Shown one piece after another: positions 1 through 8,333 of a stretch of DNA of 64,000 bases (within the stretch, counting starts at the first letter, position 1; the number at the start of each line of letters is the position of its first letter). A program made the translations under genes and the position numbers. The DNA comes from an uncultured Flavobacteriaceae bacterium (lineage in GTDB: Bacteria; Bacteroidota; Bacteroidia; Flavobacteriales; Flavobacteriaceae), in contig CANMSH010000002.1 of assembly GCA_947500525.1 (NCBI GenBank), positions 186,001-250,000 of the forward strand. The letters run 5' to 3'. The notes below the pieces were generated by a model. The model did no database searches. It was not told the origin of the DNA and saw only the letters and a list, made by a program, of their open reading frames with translations.

Positions 1-1
1 T

Positions 2-1678
2 ATACGTCTTCCAAAAGAGAACAAGGAAGAATTAAAGCAAACTATCGAAGGGATTAAAGAGGGAAGATTTACTTTTTTCAATAGGATGAAAGTAGATATT
101 GGGAATGATTATAACTGGGTTACAAATCCGGATTCAAATCATGTATATGATAAAGCAAAGCATTTTTCTTTAATTCAGGATCTTTCTGCAGAAGCAGGTG
201 ATATAAAATATGTGTGGGAAAAAGCTAGATTTTCTTTCTTATACGATGTAATACGTTATGATTATCACTTCGAAGATGATCAATCAACATTTGTATTTAA
301 TCAAATAGAGAACTTTATTGATAAAAATCCAATCAATACTGGTCCCAATTATAAATGTAGTCAAGAAATTAGTTTGCGCATTTTAAATTGGACTTTTGCA
401 TTGTATTACTATAAAAATGCAAATTGTTTGACACCTGAGTTATTTGACAAATTGATAAATGCAATCTACTGGCAATTGCATCATGTGTATAATAACATTG
501 ATTTTTCTCGAATTGCTGTCAGAAATAATCATGCGATCACTGAAACTTTGATGCTCTATTTATCAGGTTTGTTATTTCCATTTATACCAGAAACCAAAAA
601 TTGGAGCAAAAGAGGTAAAAAATGGTTTGAGCAAGAAATTGACTATCAGATATATGAAGATGGGACGTATTTGCAATACTCGATGAATTATCATAGGGTG
701 GTAATACAATTGTTAACTTGGGGGATTCGTTTGGCAAAAATTCATAATGATAGGTTTAAGAAACACGTATATGATAAAGCGCAAACCTCATTAAATTTTT
801 TAGATGCCTGTCTAAACAATGAAAACGGTCAATTACCCAATTACGGTTCAAATGACGGTGCTTTGTTTTTTAAGCTGACAAGTGACGACTATAGAAATTA
901 CAGTTCCCAACTAGATGATTTGCGCGCTGTGCTGTCAGGTAAAGGTTATTACGATTCGACGAGTCATCATTGGTATGGAATAAATTCGATTCAACATATA
1001 AAATACAAGCAGAAAGAGACATGCTCATTTGAAAATGGAGGATACTATGTTATAAATGATAATGGATCAAAAACATTTATACGTTGTGGATCTTATAAAG
1101 ATAGGCCAGCGCAATCGGATAACTTGCATGTTGATATTTGGGTCGATGGGATTAACTATCTTCGCGATTCAGGAACATATAAATACAATACCTCTCAAGA
1201 ATTATCACATTATTTTTTGGGCTGTGAAGGGCATAATACTGTAAGTATTGATGGACAAAATCAAATGCTGAAAGGTAGTAGGTTTATTTGGTTTAATTGG
1301 ATTAAAAAAAGCAGTTCGTTATTAACGAAAGAAGACAATTCATTTCACTTTAAAGGTAGTATCATAGGATTTAAAAGTATTGGAAAGAATATTAAGCATA
1401 TTCGTGAGATTAGTAAAGATGAAAATAAGCTTGAATGGCAAATTATCGACACTTTTGAAAATGTAGTTGGTAAGAGTAAGATACAATATTGGCATTTGAA
1501 TCCTCACTACAGAGAGAATATTACTATTAAAACGAAAAATGAAAGGGGAGAATTTATTGAACCAATTGTTGAAGAAAAATGGTACTCAGGTTATTATGGT
1601 ATCAAAGAGAAATCACTTAGATTTGCGTTTGAATCAACATCGAATGTGTTGTTTACAACAATAAAAATTAAAAATTGA
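2..1678 (+). CDS. Heparinase II/III (alginate lyase-like) family protein, 5' partial
   Basis: The reading frame is open from the first bases of the window through the ATG at 86. The residues before that ATG (IRLPKENKEELKQ and on) fit the family's N-terminal region, so the true start lies outside the window. Numbering from the ATG at 86, an alpha-helical domain covers about 1-300 and contains the conserved NNH at 147-149. The beta-rich heparinase II/III domain follows, with the SDNLHVDIW and RDSGTYKYN motifs typical of the family's HADxxS...DPGTYxY region. Such proteins sit in many exopolysaccharide loci, where they probably cleave or trim the polymer. The WbuB-like gene follows with a 4-bp overlap, so the two are translationally coupled. 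The family call is firm; the substrate is unknown. Confidence 0.85.
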   Translation: MRLPKENKEELKQTIEGIKEGRFTFFNRMKVDIGNDYNWVTNPDSNHVYDKAKHFSLIQDLSAEAGDIKYVWEKARFSFLYDVIRYDYHFEDDQSTFVFNQIENFIDKNPINTGPNYKCSQEISLRILNWTFALYYYKNANCLTPELFDKLINAIYWQLHHVYNNIDFSRIAVRNNHAITETLMLYLSGLLFPFIPETKNWSKRGKKWFEQEIDYQIYEDGTYLQYSMNYHRVVIQLLTWGIRLAKIHNDRFKKHVYDKAQTSLNFLDACLNNENGQLPNYGSNDGALFFKLTSDDYRNYSSQLDDLRAVLSGKGYYDSTSHHWYGINSIQHIKYKQKETCSFENGGYYVINDNGSKTFIRCGSYKDRPAQSDNLHVDIWVDGINYLRDSGTYKYNTSQELSHYFLGCEGHNTVSIDGQNQMLKGSRFIWFNWIKKSSSLLTKEDNSFHFKGSIIGFKSIGKNIKHIREISKDENKLEWQIIDTFENVVGKSKIQYWHLNPHYRENITIKTKNERGEFIEPIVEEKWYSGYYGIKEKSLRFAFESTSNVLFTTIKIKN

Positions 1679-2919
1679 AAATACTTCTAATACATCAATA
1701 TTTTTTAGAAAAAGGAGATGGGGGAGGTTCCCGCTTTAATGAAATGACTCAGGTATGGTCGGAACAGGGGCACGAAGTGACTGTTTTAGCTGGTATGGTT
1801 CATTACAATACAGGGAAGAAACCTAAAAAATATAAGAGTAAATTTATTTTTTCTGACAAAGGATTTTATGACAATGTAGATGTTATTCGTTGCCATGTTT
1901 CAGAAAGTTATAATGTAAATTTTCTTGGAAGACTATGGGCATATTTTTCTTTTGTTTTTTCGAGTATTTATGCTGGTTTATTTAAGGTAGATAAAGGATA
2001 TGATGTAATAATTGTAACATCACCCCCCTTATTCGTTGGTATCACGGCATACATTTTGGCGAAAATTAAAAGACTACCATTCATTTTTGAAATAAGGGAT
2101 TTATGGCCGGAATCGGCAATAGATACGGGAGTATTAACTAACAAGTTCATTATTAAATTCGCATTTTGGTTTGAGGAATTTGTTTACAAACGAGCAATGC
2201 TCATCAATGTGTTAACACCAGCCTTTAGAGATAAATTGATAAAAGACAAAAATGTCCCTAAAGAAAAAATACTATTTATTCCGAATGCTGCCGATTTCTC
2301 TTTGGCAGAAAATGTAATGAAGAAATTTGATGTCCAAAGTTTTAGAAATGAACAAGATTTGAACGACAAATTTGTAATTACTTATGTCGGTGCACATGGA
2401 GTTGCAAATCATTTAATTCAGTTGATAGATGCCGCCGAATTATTAACCGATACAAATGTACTTTTTCAATTGATTGGTTCGGGTATGAAGAAACAAGAAC
2501 TTATTGATGAAGTTGCCAAGAGAAAACTAAAGAACGTGAAGTTTGTTGACCCTGTACCAAAAGCCGAGGTCTTTAAATATATTTTGGCATCTGATATAGG
2601 AACTTCAGTTCTCAAAAATGTTGATACTTTTAAGACTATTTATTCAAACAAAACATTTGATTACATGTCTTGCAAAAGACCAATTTTATTGGCGATTGAC
2701 GGCGTCTCAAGAAAATTAGTTGAGGAAGCCAATTGTGGGTTTTATGTAGAACCAGAGAACCCGACAGCCATAAGAGATGGTATTCTAGATGCAATGAAAG
2801 ATAAAGATAACTTAAATATACTCGGTAATAACGGTTATTTGTATGCGAAAGAACATTTTGATAGAGTTGAGTTGGCGAAAAAGTACCTTGAAGATATTCA
2901 ACATAAACTATCCAAATAG
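1675..2919 (+). CDS. Glycosyltransferase family 4, WbuB-like
   Basis: A 414-residue GT-B transferase. The N-terminal motif KILLIHQYFLEKGDGGGSRF and the EIRDLWPESAIDTGVL stretch are hallmarks of the WbuB group, which adds an N-acetyl-L-fucosamine-type sugar in some O-antigen systems. The C-terminal half carries the nucleotide-sugar binding fold (YVGAHGVANHL, VDPVPKAEVFKYI). The start is TTG at 1675, and its bases overlap the TGA stop of the preceding gene. No other in-frame start gives the expected N terminus. The adjacent PglC-like gene suggests that this enzyme adds an early sugar to the lipid-linked acceptor. Donor and acceptor are inferred only from family membership. Confidence 0.88.
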   Translation: MKILLIHQYFLEKGDGGGSRFNEMTQVWSEQGHEVTVLAGMVHYNTGKKPKKYKSKFIFSDKGFYDNVDVIRCHVSESYNVNFLGRLWAYFSFVFSSIYAGLFKVDKGYDVIIVTSPPLFVGITAYILAKIKRLPFIFEIRDLWPESAIDTGVLTNKFIIKFAFWFEEFVYKRAMLINVLTPAFRDKLIKDKNVPKEKILFIPNAADFSLAENVMKKFDVQSFRNEQDLNDKFVITYVGAHGVANHLIQLIDAAELLTDTNVLFQLIGSGMKKQELIDEVAKRKLKNVKFVDPVPKAEVFKYILASDIGTSVLKNVDTFKTIYSNKTFDYMSCKRPILLAIDGVSRKLVEEANCGFYVEPENPTAIRDGILDAMKDKDNLNILGNNGYLYAKEHFDRVELAKKYLEDIQHKLSK

Positions 2920-2924
2920 AGGGA

Positions 2925-3530
2925 ATGTATACATTATTTTTAAAACGTATTTTGGATCTTTTATTGTCAATTACTGGCTTTTTACTTTTAAGTCCGTTGG
3001 TTATTATTATAACGATCCTTTTGACGATTGCGAATGCGGGAAAACCTTTTTTTTTCCAAAGTAGACCTGGTAAAAACGGTAAAGTTTTTAAAATTGTCAA
3101 GTTCAAAACTATGAATGATAAAAAAGATGTAAATGGTAATTTACGACCAGACGCTGAACGTTTGACTAAAGTAGGTAAATTTGTGCGCAAAACTTCAATA
3201 GATGAGTTGCCTCAATTATTAAATGTAATAAGTGGTGAGATGAGTTTAATAGGTCCGAGACCATTACTCATAGAATACTTATCAATTTATACAAATGAGG
3301 AGTCCAGGAGGCATGATGTAAAACCAGGAATTACAGGATGGGCTCAGGTAAATGGAAGAAATACTATTAGTTGGAAACAAAAATTTATTTATGACGTTTG
3401 GTATGTTGATAATATATCATTTTTATTAGATGTTAAAATATTCTTTATGACTATATTAAAGGTACTAAAGGCAAAAGATATAAATACACAAGGACAAGCA
3501 ACAACAGAACGTTTTAACGGTAATAATTAA
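2925..3530 (+). CDS. Initiating sugar-phosphate transferase, PglC-like
   Basis: A 201-residue monotopic phosphoglycosyl transferase of the short (PglC, WcaJ C-terminal) type. It moves a sugar-1-phosphate from a UDP-sugar onto undecaprenyl phosphate. One N-terminal hydrophobic re-entrant helix (about residues 8-35) is followed by the cytosolic core with KFKTM, RKTSIDELPQL (catalytic Asp-Glu pair) and MSLIGPRPL, then PGITGWAQVNGRN. It begins six bases after the upstream stop. The PglD-, PglE- and PglF-like genes next to it suggest a diNAcBac-1-phosphate type substrate, as for Campylobacter PglC. The substrate is an inference; the enzyme class is clear. Confidence 0.92.
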   Translation: MYTLFLKRILDLLLSITGFLLLSPLVIIITILLTIANAGKPFFFQSRPGKNGKVFKIVKFKTMNDKKDVNGNLRPDAERLTKVGKFVRKTSIDELPQLLNVISGEMSLIGPRPLLIEYLSIYTNEESRRHDVKPGITGWAQVNGRNTISWKQKFIYDVWYVDNISFLLDVKIFFMTILKVLKAKDINTQGQATTERFNGNN

Positions 3531-3539
3531 AGTATTGAT

Positions 3540-4127
3540 ATGATTTTATATGGAGCTAGTGGACATGCTAAGGTAGTACTTGATATATGCTTAAAAAATG
3601 ATATACCCATTAAGTTTGTCTTAGATGATAATGAAGAAATTATGACACTTTTGGGACTGAAGGTGTCGCATCAATATTCGAGTGAAATATTCAAGAATAA
3701 TAAGATGATTATTTCTATTGGAAATAATATTATTAGAAAGAAAATTACAGAACGAGTGAATGCTATATATGGTATGGCGATACATCCAAGTAGTGTTATT
3801 GACAAAACAGTAACAATTGGAAAAGGTTCTGTTGTTATGGCGAATGCGGTAATAAATTCATCTTCAGTAATAGGTGAACACTGCATTATAAATACATCTT
3901 CGTCTGTCGACCACGATTGTTTTATAGGTAACTTTGCACATATTTCTCCAAAGGCTACACTATGCGGAGGAGTTCATGTCGGTGAAGGGACCCATGTTGG
4001 TGCCGGAGCTATCGTTTTACCAAACGTTAAGGTAGGTAATTGGTGTGTTATCGGAGCAGGAACTGTTGTTCTAAAAGACGTAGATGATCATAGCAAATTA
4101 GTAGGTAATCCAGGGATAAAAATTTAA
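3540..4127 (+). CDS. PglD/NeuD-family sugar O/N-acyltransferase (left-handed beta-helix)
   Basis: The protein has 195 residues, the same size class as PglD. An N-terminal Rossmann-like domain starts with ILYGASGHAKVVLDI. From about residue 80 there are isoleucine-led hexapeptide repeats of a left-handed beta-helix, with the likely catalytic histidine in SSVDHDCFIG. In the bacillosamine pathway PglD uses acetyl-CoA to acetylate the 4-amino group of a UDP-4-amino sugar. The flanking PglC-like, PglE-like and PglF-like genes support that job here. The 3' end carries the usual closing segment ending VGNPGIKI. Some NeuD-like members acetylate sialic-acid-type sugars instead, but no neuA or neuB is in the window. 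Confidence 0.88.
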   Translation: MILYGASGHAKVVLDICLKNDIPIKFVLDDNEEIMTLLGLKVSHQYSSEIFKNNKMIISIGNNIIRKKITERVNAIYGMAIHPSSVIDKTVTIGKGSVVMANAVINSSSVIGEHCIINTSSSVDHDCFIGNFAHISPKATLCGGVHVGEGTHVGAGAIVLPNVKVGNWCVIGAGTVVLKDVDDHSKLVGNPGIKI

Positions 4128-4136
4128 ATACAATTT

Positions 4137-5213
4137 ATGAAGTTAGATATAATAGCCGGTGCACGACCAAATTTTATGAAAATCGCTCCAATTATTGAAG
4201 AGTTAGAAAAGGTATCTCACAAAATTGAATATAGGTTGATACATACTGGTCAGCATTATGACAAGAAAATGTCAGGTAATTTTTTTGAACAATTGGGGAT
4301 ACCCGAACCGAATGTGAATCTTGAAGTTGGTTCTGGAACACAAGCAGAGCAAACTGCTCGAATTATGGAGAGGTATGAAGAATTGTTATTAAAAGCGCCC
4401 TGCGATTGGTGCCTAGTAGTAGGAGATGTTACTTCAACCATGGCTTGTAGTATTGCTGCTAAGAAATTGGGAGTTGGAGTTATTCATGTGGAAGGAGGAA
4501 TTCGTTCTCATGATGTTTCTATGCCCGAAGAGATCAATAGAATGGTCACAGATTCAATTACAGATATTTTTTACACAACGAGTGAAGTTGCTAATGAAAA
4601 TCTAAGAAAGTTAGGGCATGATGAAGATAAAATTCGGTATGTTGGAAATACAATGATTGACACATTATTAAACAATATGTCGCGTTTTACGCCACCCGCC
4701 GCTTGGAATGAGTTCAATCTATCTGAGAAAGGTTATTTTGTGATGACTTTGCATCGTCCGGCTAATGTAGATGAAGAAGAAAAATTGAAAAAATTAATTG
4801 ATGAAATCATAAAAGGTGCTAAGGGTTTACCCATTGTTTTCCCCGTTCATCCACGTACTGCGAAAATTTTAAAAGGTATTGGTATTGAAGCAGAGAATCT
4901 ACACATGATAGAACCATTAGGATATTTAGAGTTTAATTATTTGGTACGACATGCTTTCGCCGTTGTTACCGATTCAGGAGGCATTACAGAAGAGACTACA
5001 GTTATGAAAGTACCATGCATGACGTTAAGAGATAATACAGAGAGACCCGAAACCATTACGCTTGGTACGAACGAATTGGTAGGTACAAATCCGGATAATG
5101 TAGCACCGTTTATGGAAAAGTTACATAATGGAGAATGGAAGTCTGGTGAAATCCCTAATTTATGGGATGGGCATACGGCAGAGAGAATTGTTCAAGATTT
5201 ATTGACCTTATAA
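4137..5213 (+). CDS. wecB: UDP-N-acetylglucosamine 2-epimerase, non-hydrolysing
   Basis: A 358-residue GT-B-fold epimerase that interconverts UDP-GlcNAc and UDP-ManNAc, or the equivalent amino-sugar pair. Visible hallmarks are GARPNFMKIAPI at the start, HTGQHYD, GDVTSTMACS, VEGGIRSHDVSMPEEINR, the HRPANVD segment and SGGITEE near residue 280. The family usually reads EAGLRS; the EGGIRS version is a variant. The gene lies between the PglD-like and PglE-like genes with gaps of 9 and 4 bases, so it is in one operon with them. No UDP-ManNAc dehydrogenase is evident nearby, so it could instead act like FnlC on a 6-deoxy sugar. Confidence 0.9.
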   Translation: MKLDIIAGARPNFMKIAPIIEELEKVSHKIEYRLIHTGQHYDKKMSGNFFEQLGIPEPNVNLEVGSGTQAEQTARIMERYEELLLKAPCDWCLVVGDVTSTMACSIAAKKLGVGVIHVEGGIRSHDVSMPEEINRMVTDSITDIFYTTSEVANENLRKLGHDEDKIRYVGNTMIDTLLNNMSRFTPPAAWNEFNLSEKGYFVMTLHRPANVDEEEKLKKLIDEIIKGAKGLPIVFPVHPRTAKILKGIGIEAENLHMIEPLGYLEFNYLVRHAFAVVTDSGGITEETTVMKVPCMTLRDNTERPETITLGTNELVGTNPDNVAPFMEKLHNGEWKSGEIPNLWDGHTAERIVQDLLTL

Positions 5214-5217
5214 AAAT

Positions 5218-6336
5218 ATGGAAGCGAAAATTTGGTTGTCCTCACCTCATTTATCAGGTGAGGAGCAGAAATATGTGAAAGAGGCGTTTGATACGAACTG
5301 GGTAGCTCCATTAGGTCCTAACGTAAATGGTTTAGAAAAAGATATTTGTGATTATACACGTGCTAATTATTGTTCTGTATTAAGTTCTGGAACTGCTGCA
5401 ATACATTTGGCATTAATCCTACTTGGAGTAAAAGAAGGAGAAGAAGTAATATGTTCTACGTTTACGTTTTCAGCTACTGTGAATCCGATAAGGTATGAAA
5501 AGGCAATTCCAGTATTTATTGATTCAGAAAAAGACACTTGGAATATGTGTCCAGTACTGTTGGAAGAGGCGATAGTTGATAGAATACATAAAGGTAAAAA
5601 ACCAAAAGCAATTATTCTTGTGCATTTATATGGTATGCCATCTAAAATGAACGAATTACTCCATGTGGCAAAAAAATATGACATTCCGATAATTGAAGAT
5701 GCAGCCGAAGCATTAGGATCATCATATCGGGATGTAGCAATGGGAACATTTGGTGAAATAGGGATCTATTCTTTCAATGGTAATAAGATAATTACAACAT
5801 CAGGTGGTGGGGCAATGGTATCGAACACCCCTAATTATTGCCAAAAAGCTACTTTTTTAGCCACACAAGCGAGAGATCATGCACCTCATTATGAGCACTC
5901 TCATATTGGCTATAATTATCGTATGTCAAATATTTGCGCTGGTATTGGCAGAGGTCAAATGGAAGTATTAGATAAGAGAGTAGAGGCGCGTAGAAGAAAT
6001 TTTGAATTTTACAAACAAGAATTAGAAGCAATAAAAGAAATATCATTTATAAACGAGCCTGAAGGGTTTTATTCAAATAGATGGTTATCCACGGTCCTAA
6101 CTGATAGTTATGAAACTCGTGAAAAGATTAGACTATCCTTAGAAAAAGAGAATATTGAAACACGACCTCTTTGGAAACCCATGCATATGCAGCCAGTTTT
6201 TAATAGCTTTCCGTCTTATAATAATAAAGTTTCGGAAGATTTATTTAAGCGTGGTTTGTGTTTGCCCAGTGGTTCAAATTTATCGGATAAAGATTTGCAT
6301 AGAGTCATTACAGGTATTAAAGCCAGTTTCAATTAA
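5218..6336 (+). CDS. DegT/DnrJ/EryC1 PLP aminotransferase, PglE-like
   Basis: The protein has 372 residues. It belongs to the PLP-dependent sugar aminotransferases that convert a 4-keto-6-deoxy nucleotide sugar to the 4-amino sugar, with glutamate as usual donor. It opens with IWLSSPHLSGEEQKYVKEAF, typical of PglE/PseC-like enzymes. It has the SSGTAAIHLAL cofactor loop, IIEDAAEALGS, and the Schiff-base lysine K190 in SFNGNK. It follows wecB by four bases. Together with the PglF-like dehydratase downstream and the PglD-like acetyltransferase upstream it makes a coherent UDP-bacillosamine-type module. Substrate assignment rests on these neighbours. Confidence 0.9.
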   Translation: MEAKIWLSSPHLSGEEQKYVKEAFDTNWVAPLGPNVNGLEKDICDYTRANYCSVLSSGTAAIHLALILLGVKEGEEVICSTFTFSATVNPIRYEKAIPVFIDSEKDTWNMCPVLLEEAIVDRIHKGKKPKAIILVHLYGMPSKMNELLHVAKKYDIPIIEDAAEALGSSYRDVAMGTFGEIGIYSFNGNKIITTSGGGAMVSNTPNYCQKATFLATQARDHAPHYEHSHIGYNYRMSNICAGIGRGQMEVLDKRVEARRRNFEFYKQELEAIKEISFINEPEGFYSNRWLSTVLTDSYETREKIRLSLEKENIETRPLWKPMHMQPVFNSFPSYNNKVSEDLFKRGLCLPSGSNLSDKDLHRVITGIKASFN

Positions 6337-6376
6337 ATTATTTCAACGATACATTTTTATAAATCGTAAAATTCTT

Positions 6377-6394
6377 AAGATACGTTCGTATCTT
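6377..6394. repeat. Perfect 8-bp inverted repeat upstream of the pglF-like gene
   Basis: The sequence AAGATACG-TT-CGTATCTT is a perfect inverted repeat with a 2-base centre, 50 bp before the start of the 4,6-dehydratase gene. It is not followed by a T-run, so it does not look like an intrinsic terminator. Its right arm overlaps a TATCTTTG promoter-like element at 6389-6396, which would suit an operator. No regulator is identified. Confidence 0.5.
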
Positions 6395-6396
6395 TG
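6389..6396 (+). promoter_or_regulatory. Candidate -7 promoter element TATCTTTG
   Basis: TATCTTTG matches the Bacteroidota housekeeping -7 consensus TAnnTTTG. It lies 48 bp before the ATG of the PglF-like gene, in the only sizeable gap (107 bp) of the first polysaccharide locus. No clear TTG/TTTG -33 element lies 17-23 bp upstream, so this is a partial match. It suggests the dehydratase gene can be transcribed separately from the genes before it. Confidence 0.35.
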
Positions 6397-6443
6397 GTTT
6401 CAAAATAAGATTTTATAATTTAGTGTTTCATTAAAACCTACAA

Positions 6444-8333
6444 ATGTTCAAGTCCATTTTTTTAAAAGGAGCGAATATAAATGTCTCAAGGGTTGTCGTA
6501 CTCCTTATTGATATTTTCTTGGTATTGCAAGCTTTTTTCGTAGCCTATATCATTAATTTTAACTTTACGCTAGACTTTCAGAGATTCGGTTTTTTCTCTC
6601 AAGTCATAATGGTTACAGTTTTGGCGACTATCTGTTTTCTAATTGTAGGATCGTATAAAGGAACGGTTAGACAAACCGGATCAAAAGATGCAGCGAATTT
6701 ATTTTATGGTGTTACAGTGTTATTCGGAATATTAGTTTGCATAACATTTATAGATAGAAAGTATGATGTAACCCAGAGATTTGCTGTTCCATATTCAGTG
6801 ATCACTATTAGCTATTTATTGAATATTATTGTACTCATTTCCAGTAGATTTATATTTAAACGATTTGTGCAAAGAGTGTTAACAGACTATAAATCACCAA
6901 AAAACACCTTAATTTATGGTGCTGGAGATTCAGGTTTATTGACATACGCAACCATCAGTAATGACATTAAAAATAGTGCCAATGTGGTTGGTTTTATCGA
7001 TGATGATAAAAACAAAATTGGAAAGAAATTTAATCGTGTAAAAGTATATCCTCCTTCAGTCTTGCGTAAGGATTTTTTAGAAGATAAGAATGTCGAGGAG
7101 GTTATTGTTTCAATACAGAATATTGAATCGTATAAACTTTTGCAAATTGTAGATTCAATTATAGAATTACCTGTAAAGGTTAAGATTGTGCCGTCGGTCG
7201 ATAAATGGATTAACGGAGATCTGAGTATGGGGCAGATTGGAGAGGTGAAAATAGAAGATTTATTGGATAGGAGTCCAATCAATATAAACAACCCAATTCT
7301 GCAAAAAGAATTAAACAATAAAACGATTTTAATTACAGGCGCCGCTGGTTCTATCGGGAGTGAAATAGCAAGACAAATAAGTGGTTATAATTATAAACAA
7401 CTAGTAATTTTAGATCAAGCAGAATCTGATTTATACAATGTTCAGCAGTCATTTTTAAGAAATAAAATTGATAATTACTCAGTTGTTATAGCAGATGTTA
7501 GAAATAAAGAGCGTTTAAATGAAATTTTTGAGACATATAAATTTGATGTAGTGTTTCACGCTGCGGCCTATAAGCATGTGCCTCTAATGGAAGACAATCC
7601 CTATGAAGCTGTAAAAGTGAATGTGTATGGTACGAAATTATTAATGGATTTATCTGTTTCATATAATATAGATAAGTTTGTAATGGTCTCTACAGATAAG
7701 GCAGTGAATCCTACCAATGTCATGGGAGCGACAAAACGAATTGCTGAGATTTATGCAAGTTGCTTAAATAGCGAAAGTAGCACAAAGTTTGTAACCACAA
7801 GATTTGGTAATGTTTTAGGATCTAATGGTTCAGTGATACCTTTGTTCAAGAAACAAATTAAAGAAGGAGGCCCCCTCACGGTAACCCATAAAGAGATTAC
7901 AAGATATTTTATGACAATACCAGAGGCTTGTCAATTAGTTCTAGAAGCGGGTGTTATGGGTAAAGGAGGAGAAATATTTGTATTTGATATGGGGGAATCT
8001 GTCAAGATTTTTGATATTGCCAAGAAAATGATTAACCTTTCCGGTTTAAAATATCCTGATGATATTGATATTAAAATTGTAGGACTAAGACCTGGCGAAA
8101 AATTATACGAAGAGTTATTGAGTGATAAAGAGAATACAATGCCTACCTACCATGACAAAATAATGATAGCAAAAACTGATGAATTAGACTATTTTAAGTT
8201 AAAGAACGCTATAATTCAATTATCAATGCTCAAAGAGAAGAACAAACATGAAATTGTTGCAAAATTGAAAGAGATAGTACCAGAGTATATTTCAAATAAT
8301 TCAGACTTTGAAAAACTTGATAAGGTAATTTAA
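6444..8333 (+). CDS. UDP-GlcNAc 4,6-dehydratase, long membrane form (PglF/WbpM-like)
   Basis: A 629-residue protein. About four transmembrane helices lie within residues 10-140, then a CoA-binding-like Rossmann region (LIYGAGDSGL), then the SDR catalytic domain starting at TGAAGSIGSE near residue 297. Long-form dehydratases carry Met in place of the usual catalytic Tyr; here it is M427 in TNVMGATKR, with K431. They form UDP-2-acetamido-2,6-dideoxy-4-keto-hexose, the first step to bacillosamine, QuiNAc or FucNAc derivatives. The PglE- and PglD-like genes upstream point to the 4-amino product. It ends with a 4-bp overlap against the convergent DUF4105 gene. Confidence 0.93.
   Translation: MFKSIFLKGANINVSRVVVLLIDIFLVLQAFFVAYIINFNFTLDFQRFGFFSQVIMVTVLATICFLIVGSYKGTVRQTGSKDAANLFYGVTVLFGILVCITFIDRKYDVTQRFAVPYSVITISYLLNIIVLISSRFIFKRFVQRVLTDYKSPKNTLIYGAGDSGLLTYATISNDIKNSANVVGFIDDDKNKIGKKFNRVKVYPPSVLRKDFLEDKNVEEVIVSIQNIESYKLLQIVDSIIELPVKVKIVPSVDKWINGDLSMGQIGEVKIEDLLDRSPININNPILQKELNNKTILITGAAGSIGSEIARQISGYNYKQLVILDQAESDLYNVQQSFLRNKIDNYSVVIADVRNKERLNEIFETYKFDVVFHAAAYKHVPLMEDNPYEAVKVNVYGTKLLMDLSVSYNIDKFVMVSTDKAVNPTNVMGATKRIAEIYASCLNSESSTKFVTTRFGNVLGSNGSVIPLFKKQIKEGGPLTVTHKEITRYFMTIPEACQLVLEAGVMGKGGEIFVFDMGESVKIFDIAKKMINLSGLKYPDDIDIKIVGLRPGEKLYEELLSDKENTMPTYHDKIMIAKTDELDYFKLKNAIIQLSMLKEKNKHEIVAKLKEIVPEYISNNSDFEKLDKVI

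Noticed and set aside
2636..3190. A 184-codon open frame on the minus strand
   Set aside because: It lies wholly across the WbuB-like and PglC-like genes, has no recognisable domain, and looks like an antisense shadow of them.
4137..5213. Sialic or legionaminic acid pathway (hydrolysing NeuC-type epimerase)
   Set aside because: The sequence looks non-hydrolysing and no NeuB or NeuA homologue occurs in the window.
6914..7318. A 134-codon minus-strand open frame
   Set aside because: It is antisense to the core of the PglF-like gene with no domain or start context.
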